In this document: piece by piece, positions 1 through 7,943 of the stretch
Position numbering within the stretch: the stretch's first letter is position 1
How the letters are laid out: the number at the start of each line of letters is the position of its first letter
Assembly (NCBI RefSeq): GCF_014192015.1
Contig: NZ_JACHXJ010000002.1
Span: 496,001-560,000, forward strand
Origin: Paenibacillus rhizosphaerae
GTDB lineage: Bacteria > Bacillota > Bacilli > Paenibacillales > Paenibacillaceae
Length of the DNA stretch: 64,000 bases
Direction: 5' to 3'
Notes under the pieces: generated by a model
Seen by the model: the letters and a program-made list of their open reading frames with translations, nothing else
Told to the model about the DNA's origin: nothing
Database searches by the model: none
Program-made: the position numbers and the translations under genes

Positions 1-998
1 ATTCCGCTTTACTTGACAAGCTGCAGGCCATGGGACTGAACGCGGTGTTCGTTCAGGTTCGGACGGCCGGAGATGCGCTCTACCCTTCGAATCTGGTTCC
101 GTGGTCGAAGGTGCTTACCGGCACGCAAGGCAAAGATCCGGGATATGATCCGCTCCAGTATATGGTCGAGGAAACCCACAAGCGGGGGATGCAGTTCCAT
201 GCCTGGTTCAACCCGTTCCGGGCTAATCTGGACACGACCACGAGCAAGCTGGCGGCCAATCATGTGGCGGTTCAGCATCCCGACTGGGTCGTATCCATCA
301 ATAACCAGCTGATCATCAACCCGGGCATTCCGGAAGCAAGGCAGCATATTATCGACGTCGTGATGGAAGTCGTGAATAAGTACGATATCGACGGTGTCCA
401 TCTGGACGATTATTTCTATCCGTCGAGCGGAACGTTCAGCGATGACGCCGCATTCACAGCCTATAATTCGCAGGGCTTGAGCAAAGCGGATTGGCGCCGC
501 GATAACATAAACCAATTCGTGCAGCGGCTGGGTCAGTCGATTCACGCGTCCAAGCCAGCCGTTCAGTTTGGCATCAGCCCATTCGGCGTATGGCGCAACC
601 AGTCCAACGATCCGACGGGTTCCGATACCAAAGCCAGCGTAACGGCGTACGACTCCATGTACGCGGATGTGAGAACCTGGGTGAAGCAGCGATGGATCGA
701 TTACGTGGCACCGCAAATTTATTGGAGCATGTCCTTCAAAATCGCCCAATATGACAAGCTCGTCGACTGGTGGGCGCAAGAAGTGCAGGGCACCGGAGTG
801 GATCTCTATATCGGTCATGCCCCGTACAAGCTGGGAACCGCCGAAGCTGGATGGCAGTCGGCGCAGGAGATCATCAACCAGCTTCAATACAATACGAAAT
901 ACGACGCAGTCAAAGGCAGCATCTTCTACAGCGCCAAGGATCTGCTCAAAAATCCGCTTGGCATTGTTCAGGCGCTGACCGCCTATTACCAGCAATGA
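1..998 (+). CDS. GHL10/DUF187-type glycoside hydrolase, 3' part
   Basis: This is the C-terminal part of a family 10-like glycosyl hydrolase (GHL10, formerly DUF187; B. subtilis YngK is a relative). The gene starts before the window and the first full codon is at position 3. The visible 331 residues look like most of a TIM barrel: a strand with VFVQVRTAGDALYPS, the strand FHAWFNPFR, and the acidic motif DGVHLDDYFYP near positions 390-425, then GISPFGVWR and YVAPQIYW. These are hallmarks of the family, which is thought to act on cell-surface or peptidoglycan-linked glycans; the substrate here is unknown. The signal peptide and any N-terminal domains lie outside the window. A hairpin follows at 1026-1072. 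Confidence 0.85.
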   Translation, partial: SALLDKLQAMGLNAVFVQVRTAGDALYPSNLVPWSKVLTGTQGKDPGYDPLQYMVEETHKRGMQFHAWFNPFRANLDTTTSKLAANHVAVQHPDWVVSINNQLIINPGIPEARQHIIDVVMEVVNKYDIDGVHLDDYFYPSSGTFSDDAAFTAYNSQGLSKADWRRDNINQFVQRLGQSIHASKPAVQFGISPFGVWRNQSNDPTGSDTKASVTAYDSMYADVRTWVKQRWIDYVAPQIYWSMSFKIAQYDKLVDWWAQEVQGTGVDLYIGHAPYKLGTAEAGWQSAQEIINQLQYNTKYDAVKGSIFYSAKDLLKNPLGIVQALTAYYQQ

Positions 999-1025
999 TA
1001 AATTCATAGAACATTGTCATGAATG

Positions 1026-1075
1026 AACCCCCGTGCTCATATCTTACTGTGGGATAATGAGAGACGGGGGTTTTA
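1026..1075 (+). terminator. Hairpin between the hydrolase gene and yqhO, overlapping the next RBS
   Basis: The arms AACCCCCGT (1026-1034) and ACGGGGGTT (1064-1072) pair perfectly around a 29-nt loop, and a short T run follows. It resembles an intrinsic terminator for the upstream gene. Its 3' arm contains the G-rich Shine-Dalgarno of the patatin gene that starts at 1078, so it could also hide that site in read-through transcripts. Confidence 0.5.
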
Positions 1076-1077
1076 TT

Positions 1078-1998
1078 ATGATCGTCAACGCGGTGTTCGA
1101 GGGCGGCGGAGTGAAAGGCATATCGCTGGCAGGAGCCGTCAAGGCTGCGGAGCAAGCCGGGGTAGTATTTAACCGGGTGGCGGGTACCTCGTCGGGTTCC
1201 ATTGTGGCGGCGCTGCTGGCGGCGGGGTTTTCGGCCGACGAGATGAGCGAGATCGTGAAGACGACCCCCTTTGAGTCCTTTCTTCACCGCGCGCCTATAT
1301 TCAATACCAAAGTGATCGGACCCGCCACGCGCTTGCTGCTGAAGAAAGGGCTGTATTCAGGGGAAGCGCTCGAAGTCTGGATCCACCATATTTTGGCGGC
1401 CAAAGGGGTCAAGACGTTTGCGGATATCCCCCAAGGCAAGCTGATGATCATCGCCTCGGATATTACGAACGGGCGCATTCTGGTGCTTCCGGAAGACCTG
1501 GGCAAGCTGGGCGCCAACCCGTCCAGGTTTGCGGTTTCCAAGGCTATCCGGATGAGTACGAGCATTCCGTACTTTTTTGACCCGGTCATGCTGAGAATGA
1601 CAGGCGAAGCGGCCAGGGGAAAATCGTTCGTCGACCAGTTTGTCTATATCGTAGATGGAGGGCTGCTCAGCAATTTCCCGCTGTGGCTCTTTGACGACGC
1701 TGCGGAAGGGGCCGGACAGAAGCCGGTTCCGACGATCGGATTTCAAATGGTCGGCAGAACGACGAACAAACCCCATCTGATCCGCGGGCCGATCAGCATG
1801 CTGCAGGCGATGTTTGAAACGATGCTGTCCGCTCATGATGAGCGGTACATCGAGCAGGAGAACCGTATCCGGACGATCAAAATTCCGACCCTCGGCGTCG
1901 GAACGACGCAGTTTCATATTACACCGGAAGAAAGCCAGCAGCTGTATGAGTCCGGCTTGCAGGCAGGGAAAAAATTTTTCGCGGGCTGGAAGCCGTGA
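1078..1998 (+). CDS. yqhO: Patatin-like phospholipase YqhO
   Basis: Patatin-family serine hydrolase of 306 residues, predicted to cleave acyl chains from (phospho)lipids; the physiological substrate is unknown. All catalytic elements are visible: the oxyanion motif GGGVKG at residues 9-14, the nucleophile elbow GTSSG with Ser38, and the Asp dyad partner in VDGG near residue 200. I chose the ATG at 1078 because the G-rich Shine-Dalgarno at 1063-1070 fits it and the protein then starts directly at the patatin fold. Upstream GTG (1033) and ATG (1057) codons are in frame but lack ribosome sites. B. subtilis yqhO sits at the same place in its chromosome. It is convergent with yqhP. Confidence 0.85.
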   Translation: MIVNAVFEGGGVKGISLAGAVKAAEQAGVVFNRVAGTSSGSIVAALLAAGFSADEMSEIVKTTPFESFLHRAPIFNTKVIGPATRLLLKKGLYSGEALEVWIHHILAAKGVKTFADIPQGKLMIIASDITNGRILVLPEDLGKLGANPSRFAVSKAIRMSTSIPYFFDPVMLRMTGEAARGKSFVDQFVYIVDGGLLSNFPLWLFDDAAEGAGQKPVPTIGFQMVGRTTNKPHLIRGPISMLQAMFETMLSAHDERYIEQENRIRTIKIPTLGVGTTQFHITPEESQQLYESGLQAGKKFFAGWKP

Positions 1999-2015
1999 CA
2001 TAAGGGGAAAAATAA

Positions 2016-2064
2016 AAGGCATTCGCTGGTCCTCCGTTGGAAGGAGGGGCGAATGCCTTGTTTT
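2016..2064. terminator. Bidirectional intrinsic terminator between yqhO and yqhP
   Basis: The 11-bp arms AAGGCATTCGC (2016-2026) and GCGAATGCCTT (2049-2059) are flanked by an A run on the left and a T run on the right, so the hairpin can stop transcription from both convergent genes. TCCTCC and GGAGGA inside the loop extend the pairing. Confidence 0.85.
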
Positions 2065-2085
2065 CGATATTTGTTCAAACTGCGC

Positions 2086-2406
2086 TTAGTGGTATTTCGG
2101 TTGTTGATCGTCATTCTTACCCTTTGAGCCTTCAATCACCTGGAAAGGGTAATTTTTGCGTTTGGCGGATGGTTGACCGCGTTTGGACGCATTGTATTTC
2201 TCCATCGTACGCTGTGACGGCTTAACTTTGGGCCGCTTGTTGTAACGGGCAGGCGGGAATTTGTACAGCAGGAAAACGACACCGAACACGATCAAGGGCA
2301 CAAGCAAACTCATAAGCGATCCTGCACCGCCAAAAAAAATGTTGCTGAGCAGTCCGATGGCAGCCAGTACAATGGCAATCCAGAAAATTACAGCCTGCCT
2401 TTTCAT
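2086..2406 (-). CDS. yqhP: YqhP-like small membrane protein (SA1362 family)
   Basis: Protein of 106 residues with two closely spaced hydrophobic helices (about residues 5-24 and 29-48) and a long, very basic, Lys/Arg-rich C-terminal tail. Its function is unknown. The match to B. subtilis YqhP rests on size, topology and position next to yqhQ. It starts 6 nt after the yqhQ stop with a Shine-Dalgarno AAAGGATGA, so the two are probably co-transcribed. The basic tail could contact nucleic acid or phospholipid headgroups, but that is speculation. Confidence 0.75.
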   Translation of the reverse strand: MKRQAVIFWIAIVLAAIGLLSNIFFGGAGSLMSLLVPLIVFGVVFLLYKFPPARYNKRPKVKPSQRTMEKYNASKRGQPSAKRKNYPFQVIEGSKGKNDDQQPKYH

Positions 2407-2412
2407 GTCATC

Positions 2413-3408
2413 TCATCCTTTCAGGGGATCCAAGACTCCGTTTCTCACAGGTTGTTCCGCCCCGGGAGCTTCCTCCATCCGGGCGTCAAGCTCGAGCATG
2501 CGGTTGAAGGAGGCGATGGACACCTCTACCTGGTCATCCTTGGGTTCCTTCGTAGTCAACAGCTGAAGCCAAAGGCCCGGGTAACCGAGATACCGCAGCA
2601 CCGGTACGTCGCGCAGCGCGTTGGTCAGTTTCAGAAATTCAAACGAAATGGCGATGACGACCGGAAGCAGGATGATCCGCTGCAGAACCCGCTGCGTCAT
2701 ATTATCCCACGGAACGAGCGAATAAATCAGCACGCCCAGCACGATCGTCAGCATCATGAAACTGCTGCCGCAGCGGTAATGCAGCCGGCTGTGCTTTTGC
2801 ACGTTGGCTACCGTCAGCTCTTCTCCCGCTTCATAGGTGCTGATCACCTTATGCTCCGCTCCATGGTACTGGAACAACCGCTTGATGACCGGGGTCTGGG
2901 AAATGCCCCATAGGTAAACGAGCAGCAGCAGCAGTTTAATGCCGCCTTCTATAAGGTTATGCAGGATATAGTTGTCAAACATCTTGCCGAAAATGAAATT
3001 CTCCAAAAATACAGGCACCAGCGTCAGCACCAGCTTGCCCACGAGAAACGATAGTACGCCGACCGCGGCCACGCCGATGATCATCCCTAAGCTCCAGCCG
3101 GATTCCTCTTTCTCCTTTTGCTTGGCGCGCTCCTCCGGCTCCACTTCGTCATCCGCGTAGGATTCCGCCGAGTAATTCAGGTGCTTCGTACCTTTGGCGC
3201 TTGCATCTATAATACTGACAATACCGCGAAGGAAAGGGATTTTGCGCAATTTGCCGACCCAAGGCTTATCCTCGCGCGGCACCTCCAAAAATGTAATCTC
3301 CTGATTCTTCCGCCGCACAGCGGTGACATTGACGTGCTTACCGCCAAACATAACGCCTTCAATGACGGCTTGGCCACCGTAGCTGACCGTTTTGGATTGC
3401 TCCGACAA
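2413..3408 (-). CDS. yqhQ: YqhQ, DUF1385 membrane protein
   Basis: DUF1385 protein of about 331 residues. The family signature YGGQAVIEGVMFGG is at the N-terminus. Several hydrophobic segments in the middle and the conserved cytosolic motif YHGAEHKV near residues 180-190 follow, with LHYRCGSSFM after it; this HGAEHK-type motif suggests metal binding. No biochemical role is established. I prefer the TTG at 3408 because a GAAGGTGA Shine-Dalgarno lies 5 nt upstream of it; an in-frame GTG at 3417 overlaps that site. It is the first gene of the yqhQ-yqhP pair and is divergent from yqhR. Confidence 0.85.
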   Translation of the reverse strand: MSEQSKTVSYGGQAVIEGVMFGGKHVNVTAVRRKNQEITFLEVPREDKPWVGKLRKIPFLRGIVSIIDASAKGTKHLNYSAESYADDEVEPEERAKQKEKEESGWSLGMIIGVAAVGVLSFLVGKLVLTLVPVFLENFIFGKMFDNYILHNLIEGGIKLLLLLVYLWGISQTPVIKRLFQYHGAEHKVISTYEAGEELTVANVQKHSRLHYRCGSSFMMLTIVLGVLIYSLVPWDNMTQRVLQRIILLPVVIAISFEFLKLTNALRDVPVLRYLGYPGLWLQLLTTKEPKDDQVEVSIASFNRMLELDARMEEAPGAEQPVRNGVLDPLKG

Positions 3409-3537
3409 ACAATTCACCTTCCCCGAATGATTAGTTGTGATGCCTTTATTGTAACGAATTTCCCGTGCGATTTCTAGTTGGATTAGCCCCGGCCCGAAAT
3501 GAACATACTAAGAAAAACAAAAAGGGTGATATTCAAA

Positions 3538-4047
3538 GTGAGTTCTCAAGGAGCTGCAATCCGGCAGCATACGAATACAGGCCATACCAATCCGCTTGCT
3601 TTCTCGCTGGAGCTCGGCTTTTTTGCCGGTTTGTTCTGGGGGGCGGTTCACTGGGTTTTCCACTGGCTGCATTTCACGATCGTCATCCCGGCCTTTTTGG
3701 CCGAGCCTTTCTTCAAGCATTCTTTTTTGAAAAGCGGGGCCGGAGATCTGCTTGGCTGGCTCTTTTTTATTGCGTTTTCCATAGTCGCGGCAGTCATCTA
3801 TACGCTGCTGTTCCGGAAACTGGCCGGTCCGTGGCCGGGTATCATATACGGTATCTGCTGGTGGGCCGTCTTATTTGTGGCGGGTCCCGCCTTCGGCATG
3901 ATGAACCGTCTCAATCATCTGACATGGAATACGATCGTCACCGAGTTTTGCTTGTACCTGCTGTGGGGGCTGTTCATCGGATATACGGTGGCCTTTGAAT
4001 TTACGGATGAGCGCAAGCGGGAACCCGGCAGGGCCAAGGCGCACTAG
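3538..4047 (+). CDS. yqhR: YqhR-like integral membrane protein
   Basis: Membrane protein of about 169 residues with four predicted helices; the first contains LELGFFAGLFWGAVHW. B. subtilis YqhR has the same length, topology and position between yqhQ and aroQ; its function is unknown. The GTG at 3538 is chosen over the ATG at 3499 because AAAGGGTGAT lies at the right distance before it and nothing comparable precedes the ATG. The next gene, aroQ, follows about 80 nt later. Confidence 0.75.
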   Translation: MSSQGAAIRQHTNTGHTNPLAFSLELGFFAGLFWGAVHWVFHWLHFTIVIPAFLAEPFFKHSFLKSGAGDLLGWLFFIAFSIVAAVIYTLLFRKLAGPWPGIIYGICWWAVLFVAGPAFGMMNRLNHLTWNTIVTEFCLYLLWGLFIGYTVAFEFTDERKREPGRAKAH

Positions 4048-4128
4048 AGCAAAAAAACTTCTCAAGAAGACATCCCCTATGTTAAAATAGCAGATGGTTA
4101 TTTGACGACAAAGGGTGGGAATACCATT

Positions 4129-4575
4129 TTGAGAACCATTTGGGTGATCAACGGACCGAACCTGAATCTGCTCGGACTCCGGGAGCCTGGCGTGTACGGC
4201 TCTCAAAGTCTTGCGTCGATTGAAGAAGGCCTGCTTGAGAAAGCGGAGGCCCTGGGCGTGTCCGTCACATTTTATCAGTCCAACCATGAGGGAGATATCA
4301 TTGACAGGATCCATGCCGCGCTGGGTCATGCCGACGGCATCGTTCTGAATCCGGGCGCGCTGACTCACTACAGCTATGCCGTCCGGGACGCCATCAGTTC
4401 CGTTAAAATTCCGACGGTGGAAGTCCATTTGTCGAACATCCACGCAAGGGAGACGTTCCGCCATACTTCCGTGATTGCTCCCGTGGCCGTAGGTCAAATT
4501 GCCGGATTCGGCGCTGTCAGCTATGAACTTGGCATGATGGCACTGCTGCGCCACTTGGAAAGTCAGGGACAGTAG
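4129..4575 (+). CDS. aroQ: Type II 3-dehydroquinate dehydratase
   Basis: AroQ converts 3-dehydroquinate to 3-dehydroshikimate, step three of the shikimate pathway, as a cytosolic dodecamer. The 148-residue length is typical. The N-terminus [12 protein letters not shown], the lid REPGVYG carrying the catalytic Tyr, the NPGALTHYS loop and [11 protein letters not shown] with the substrate-binding residues are all present. The start is the TTG at 4129, preceded by AAGGGTGGGA with an 8-nt gap; starting at the in-frame TTG at 4102 would add nine residues the family lacks. The gene corresponds to B. subtilis yqhS and precedes the peptidase gene by about 50 nt. Confidence 0.93.
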   Translation: MRTIWVINGPNLNLLGLREPGVYGSQSLASIEEGLLEKAEALGVSVTFYQSNHEGDIIDRIHAALGHADGIVLNPGALTHYSYAVRDAISSVKIPTVEVHLSNIHARETFRHTSVIAPVAVGQIAGFGAVSYELGMMALLRHLESQGQ

Positions 4576-4625
4576 TCGCTGCCTCTTTCCCCGGGGAAAG
4601 CTGTACATGAGAGAGGAGTGTAACG

Positions 4626-5702
4626 ATGAGCATCAATCGAGTGAACAAGCTGCGTGAAGCGATGCAGCAATCCAATGTGGAAGCCATGTTTGTAACCAGT
4701 TCCATTAACCGCCGCTATTTAACGGGATTTACCGGTTCATCGGGATATGTCCTCATCACTTTGCATGATGCGTACCTCCTGACCGATTTTCGTTACATGA
4801 CCCAGGCACCGCAGCAAGCGAAGGGATTTACGATCGTCGAGCACGGGCCGAAGGTGACGGAAACGGTGAAGGAACTGCTGGCTTCCGCAAACATCGGCAA
4901 GCTTGGATTCGAGCAGGATGACGTATCTTTTGCAGGATACACTGCTTACGCGGAGCAGCTCAAACCGATCCAGCTCGTGCCGGTTTCGGGCCTCGTGGAG
5001 AAGCTGCGTATCTTCAAGGATGACGAAGAGCTGAAGGTAATGCAGAGAGCGGCGGACCTGGCCGACGATACGTTCAAGCATATTCTCGGGTTTATCAAGA
5101 CGGGAATGACGGAGCGGGAAGTCGATCTGGAGATGGAGTTTTATATGCGCCGCCACGGTGCCACTTCTTCCTCCTTCGATACGATCGTCGCTTCCGGAGA
5201 GCGTTCCGCCATGCCGCACGGTGTTGCCAGCGAACGGGTAATTGCCGGAAACGAGCTCATCACGTTCGACTTCGGCGCATTGCTTGACGGGTACTGCTCC
5301 GATTTGACGCGGACGATTGCGATCGGGGATCCGGATCCGAAGCTTAAAGAAATTTATGACATTGTGCTGGAAGCCCAGCTCCACACACTCCAGAACATCA
5401 AGCCGGGAATGACCGGCCGCGAAGCGGACGCGCTTGCCCGCGATATGATTACGAAGTACGGTTACGGCGACAATTTTGGCCACAGTACGGGGCACGGCCT
5501 CGGCATGGAGGTTCATGAAATGCCTCGCCTGTCCAAGCTGAGCGACGATGTGTTGAAGCCGGGCATGGTCGTGACCGTGGAACCGGGAATTTACCTGCCG
5601 GGTCTCGGCGGCGTACGCATTGAAGACGATATTGTGATCACGGAGACGGGGATTGTGATCTTGACGCATTCGTCAAAAGATTTCACCGTTTTACCGGCGT
5701 GA
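4626..5702 (+). CDS. yqhT: M24 aminopeptidase, Xaa-Pro dipeptidase type (YqhT)
   Basis: Metallopeptidase of 358 residues predicted to remove N-terminal residues preceding proline. An N-terminal creatinase-like domain (about 1-125) precedes the pita-bread catalytic domain. The five metal ligands can be traced: two Asp in FDFGALLDGYCSDLTRT, His in GHSTGHGLGMEVHE, Glu in VTVEPGIY and Glu in GVRIEDDIVIT. An AGAGAGGAGTG ribosome site precedes the ATG. In B. subtilis the orthologue lies directly before efp, as here; a link to the Pro-rich peptides relevant to EF-P is attractive but unproven. Confidence 0.9.
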   Translation: MSINRVNKLREAMQQSNVEAMFVTSSINRRYLTGFTGSSGYVLITLHDAYLLTDFRYMTQAPQQAKGFTIVEHGPKVTETVKELLASANIGKLGFEQDDVSFAGYTAYAEQLKPIQLVPVSGLVEKLRIFKDDEELKVMQRAADLADDTFKHILGFIKTGMTEREVDLEMEFYMRRHGATSSSFDTIVASGERSAMPHGVASERVIAGNELITFDFGALLDGYCSDLTRTIAIGDPDPKLKEIYDIVLEAQLHTLQNIKPGMTGREADALARDMITKYGYGDNFGHSTGHGLGMEVHEMPRLSKLSDDVLKPGMVVTVEPGIYLPGLGGVRIEDDIVITETGIVILTHSSKDFTVLPA

Positions 5703-5742
5703 TAAATGCAATATATACTTAAACCTTTAGGAGGGCATTTCA

Positions 5743-6300
5743 GTGATTTCAGTTAACGATTTTAAAACAGGTCTGACGGTGGAAGTTGATGGCGACATCT
5801 TTACCGTTCTCGATTTTCAGCATGTTAAACCAGGTAAAGGTGCAGCTTTCGTACGTTCGAAGCTGAAAAACCTCCGTAACGGCAACACCGTTGAGCGCAC
5901 ATTCCGCGCAGGTGAAACGATCGGCCGTGCCATCATCGAAAACCGCGGCGTTTCTTATCTGTATGCAAGCGGTCAAGAGCATACGTTCATGGACAACGAA
6001 ACCTACGACCAGTTCACGCTGGACAGCAATCAGCTGGAGTGGGAACTGAACTTCCTCAAAGAGAACATGAACGTGAACATCGTCAGCTACCAGGGCGAAA
6101 TTCTCGGGATCAACCTGCCAACCAGCGTCGAACTGAAGGTTGTTGAAACCGAGCCAGGCATTAAAGGAAATACGGCTACAGGGGCGACGAAGAACGCGAA
6201 GCTGGAAACCGGCCTGAACGTTCAAGTGCCTTTGTTCATCAATGAAGGCGATGTGCTTCTGATCGACACCCGTGAAGGTAAATATATCTCCCGCGCGTAA
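5743..6300 (+). CDS. efp: Elongation factor P
   Basis: EF-P, 185 residues, enters the ribosomal E site and rescues ribosomes stalled on polyproline. The three beta-barrel domains are full length and the C-terminal motif [14 protein letters not shown] is canonical. Lys32 lies at the tip of the loop [11 protein letters not shown]; in B. subtilis the equivalent lysine carries a 5-aminopentanol modification. The start is a GTG preceded by TAGGAGGGC. A strong terminator follows at 6343-6374, closing the aroQ-yqhT-efp block. Confidence 0.97.
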   Translation: MISVNDFKTGLTVEVDGDIFTVLDFQHVKPGKGAAFVRSKLKNLRNGNTVERTFRAGETIGRAIIENRGVSYLYASGQEHTFMDNETYDQFTLDSNQLEWELNFLKENMNVNIVSYQGEILGINLPTSVELKVVETEPGIKGNTATGATKNAKLETGLNVQVPLFINEGDVLLIDTREGKYISRA

Positions 6301-6342
6301 AGCCGGCGATAGAATGCCTTAACACCCGTCAGGGCTATGCCG

Positions 6343-6374
6343 ATCCTCCTTTCCTTCTGAAAGGAGGATTTTTT
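6343..6374 (+). terminator. Intrinsic terminator after efp
   Basis: Perfect 11-bp stem ATCCTCCTTTC / GAAAGGAGGAT with a 5-nt loop, followed by a six-T run. Confidence 0.93.
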
Positions 6375-6395
6375 GTATAATCCCATGAAAAAACA

Positions 6396-6423
6396 TTAAC
6401 AATCGGATGTACTTTCGTATTAT
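6396..6423 (+). promoter_or_regulatory. Sigma-A promoter of the aspartokinase gene
   Basis: TTAACA (6396-6401), a 16-bp spacer and TATTAT (6418-6423); an alternative TATACT lies at 6421. It is the only convincing promoter between the efp terminator and the aspartokinase gene, giving a leader of about 180 nt. Confidence 0.6.
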
Positions 6424-6612
6424 ACTAGTTTAAAGCGTAAAATTAGACAGTTGTCAGCATTTTGCAACATGAGATCCTGCTTTTTTCACCATGGCCAGTC
6501 TATTGGCGAAAAGGGTGCTGATCGCATATAGAAATAGGATCGGGCGGTTTTACCGGCGTGGGAAATGATTGCATAATGCCCAGTTGTACAATGAGTGGGG
6601 AGTGAATCGAAG
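6424..6612 (+). other. Aspartokinase leader, no recognised riboswitch
   Basis: Most of the 312-nt gap between efp and the aspartokinase gene is this leader. I looked for the lysine riboswitch and T-box signatures and found neither. It contains the pairing GATCCT/AGGATC (about 6471 and 6537), an internal CACC/GGTG pairing, and GACAGTTGTC near 6446. A structured leader is possible, but no known class fits. Confidence 0.4.
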
Positions 6613-7866
6613 TTGTCACTGTACGTCATGAAATTCGGAGGCAGTTCCGTCGGAGATATCGAGCGTATGCAGCGCGTGGCCCGGCGTATCGTCGAGAAAC
6701 AGGACGAAGGACACCAGTGTGTGGTAGTCGTTTCCGCGATGGGGGATACGACAGATGATTTGATCGATCAGGCGATGCTGCTCAACCCAAATCCGCCTGC
6801 ACGCGAGATGGATATGCTGATGACCACCGGGGAGCAGATTTCCATGTCACTTCTGTCGATGGCCATTCATCAGCTCGGCCGCAGTGCCGTTTCGCTGACA
6901 GGCTGGCAGGCGGGATTCCGGACAGAGCCGGTACACGGCAGAGCGAGAATCATGGATATTGTACCGGACCGGGTGAACGAAGCCCTGCAGCAAGGAAACA
7001 TCGTGATCGTTGCCGGATTCCAGGGCATGACCGAAGAAGGGGAAATCACGACGCTCGGCCGCGGGGGATCCGATACGACGGCCGTTGCGCTGGCTGCGGC
7101 GATTAACGCCGACGTGTGCGAGATTTATACCGACGTGGATGGCATCTATTCGACGGATCCGCGAATCGTGAAGTGCGCCCGCAAGCTGGAGGAAATTTCG
7201 TATGATGAAATGCTGGAGCTGGCCAACCTTGGGGCGGCCGTTCTTCATCCGCGCGCGGTGGAGTACGCGAAGCATCACCAGGTGAAGCTCGTCGTCAGAT
7301 CCAGTTTTAACTATAATGAAGGCACGGTTGTGAAGGAGGAAACCAGCATGGAGCAGGGAGTAGTGGTAAGCGGCATCGCTTATGATAAAAATGTGGCAAG
7401 AATCAGTATTTTGGGAGTGGAAGACGTTCCCGGCGTTCTTGCCACGGTGTTCGGAGCGCTCGCCGGCGCTGGTATCAACGTAGACATCATCGTACAGAGC
7501 GGCGTTCAGGACGGCAAGGCGGACTTTTCCTTTACCACCTCTCTGTCGGAAAGCGGCCAGGCACTTCAGGTCATCAAGGACTTGAGATCCACGCTTCCAT
7601 ACCGTGAAGTCACCTCGGAAGACAATCTGGTCAAGGTATCGATCGTAGGCGCGGGCATGATCAGCCATCCTGGCGTTGCGGCCGAAATGTTCGATGTCAT
7701 TTCCAAGCAGGGCGTCAGCATCAAAATGGTCAGCACATCCGAGATTAAAACGTCCTGCGTCATCGAAGGCGGCAATCTCGAGCAGGTGGTCAGAGCGCTT
7801 CATACCGCCTATAACCTCGATACCGATGCGCAGGTGTTTGTGGGAGGCCCGCAGGACCGCCGCTAG
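6613..7866 (+). CDS. lysC: Aspartokinase (LysC type, alpha subunit)
   Basis: Aspartate kinase of 417 residues catalysing the first step to lysine, diaminopimelate, threonine and methionine. The kinase domain has MKFGGSSVGD at the N-terminus, TTGEQIS, and LGRGGSDTTA for aspartate/ATP binding. Two C-terminal ACT domains (from about residue 262) include VEDVPGVLATVF and the second-repeat VGAGMISHPGVA. The TTG at 6613 is chosen because GGGGAGTG lies at the correct distance; the GTG at 6595 overlaps that site. The gene carries a second start for a beta subunit (see 7348). Whether lysine or another effector inhibits it cannot be read from the sequence. Symbols ask or dapG are alternatives. Confidence 0.88.
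   Translation: MSLYVMKFGGSSVGDIERMQRVARRIVEKQDEGHQCVVVVSAMGDTTDDLIDQAMLLNPNPPAREMDMLMTTGEQISMSLLSMAIHQLGRSAVSLTGWQAGFRTEPVHGRARIMDIVPDRVNEALQQGNIVIVAGFQGMTEEGEITTLGRGGSDTTAVALAAAINADVCEIYTDVDGIYSTDPRIVKCARKLEEISYDEMLELANLGAAVLHPRAVEYAKHHQVKLVVRSSFNYNEGTVVKEETSMEQGVVVSGIAYDKNVARISILGVEDVPGVLATVFGALAGAGINVDIIVQSGVQDGKADFSFTTSLSESGQALQVIKDLRSTLPYREVTSEDNLVKVSIVGAGMISHPGVAAEMFDVISKQGVSIKMVSTSEIKTSCVIEGGNLEQVVRALHTAYNLDTDAQVFVGGPQDRR
7348..7866 (+). CDS. lysC: Aspartokinase beta subunit from an internal start
   Basis: An in-frame ATG at 7348 is preceded by AAGGAGGAAA (7333-7342) with a 5-nt spacing, a nearly perfect Shine-Dalgarno inside the coding region. It would produce the C-terminal 172 residues, which contain only the two ACT regulatory domains. 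B. subtilis aspartokinase II is known to make an equivalent 17-kDa beta subunit from an internal start of lysC and to assemble as alpha2beta2. The same arrangement is inferred here. Confidence 0.75.
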   Translation: MEQGVVVSGIAYDKNVARISILGVEDVPGVLATVFGALAGAGINVDIIVQSGVQDGKADFSFTTSLSESGQALQVIKDLRSTLPYREVTSEDNLVKVSIVGAGMISHPGVAAEMFDVISKQGVSIKMVSTSEIKTSCVIEGGNLEQVVRALHTAYNLDTDAQVFVGGPQDRR

Positions 7867-7890
7867 GTTAGAACGAAAATATTCATACAA

Positions 7891-7925
7891 AAAAGCCGTC
7901 CCCATGGCAGGGGGCGGCTTTGTTT
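7891..7925. terminator. Bidirectional terminator between lysC and comB
   Basis: AAGCCGTCCCC (7893-7903) pairs with GGGGCGGCTT (7911-7920). T-rich sequence follows on the right, and an A run on the left serves the minus-strand comB gene. Confidence 0.85.
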
Positions 7926-7943
7926 ATTTCAGCGCGGCTTGGT

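Noticed and set aside
9..1007. 332-codon minus-strand frame opposite the glycoside hydrolase
   Set aside because: Antisense shadow of a well-supported gene; no domain and no ribosome site.
6424..6612. Lysine riboswitch or T-box upstream of aspartokinase
   Set aside because: None of the conserved L-box or T-box blocks is present, despite some local pairing.
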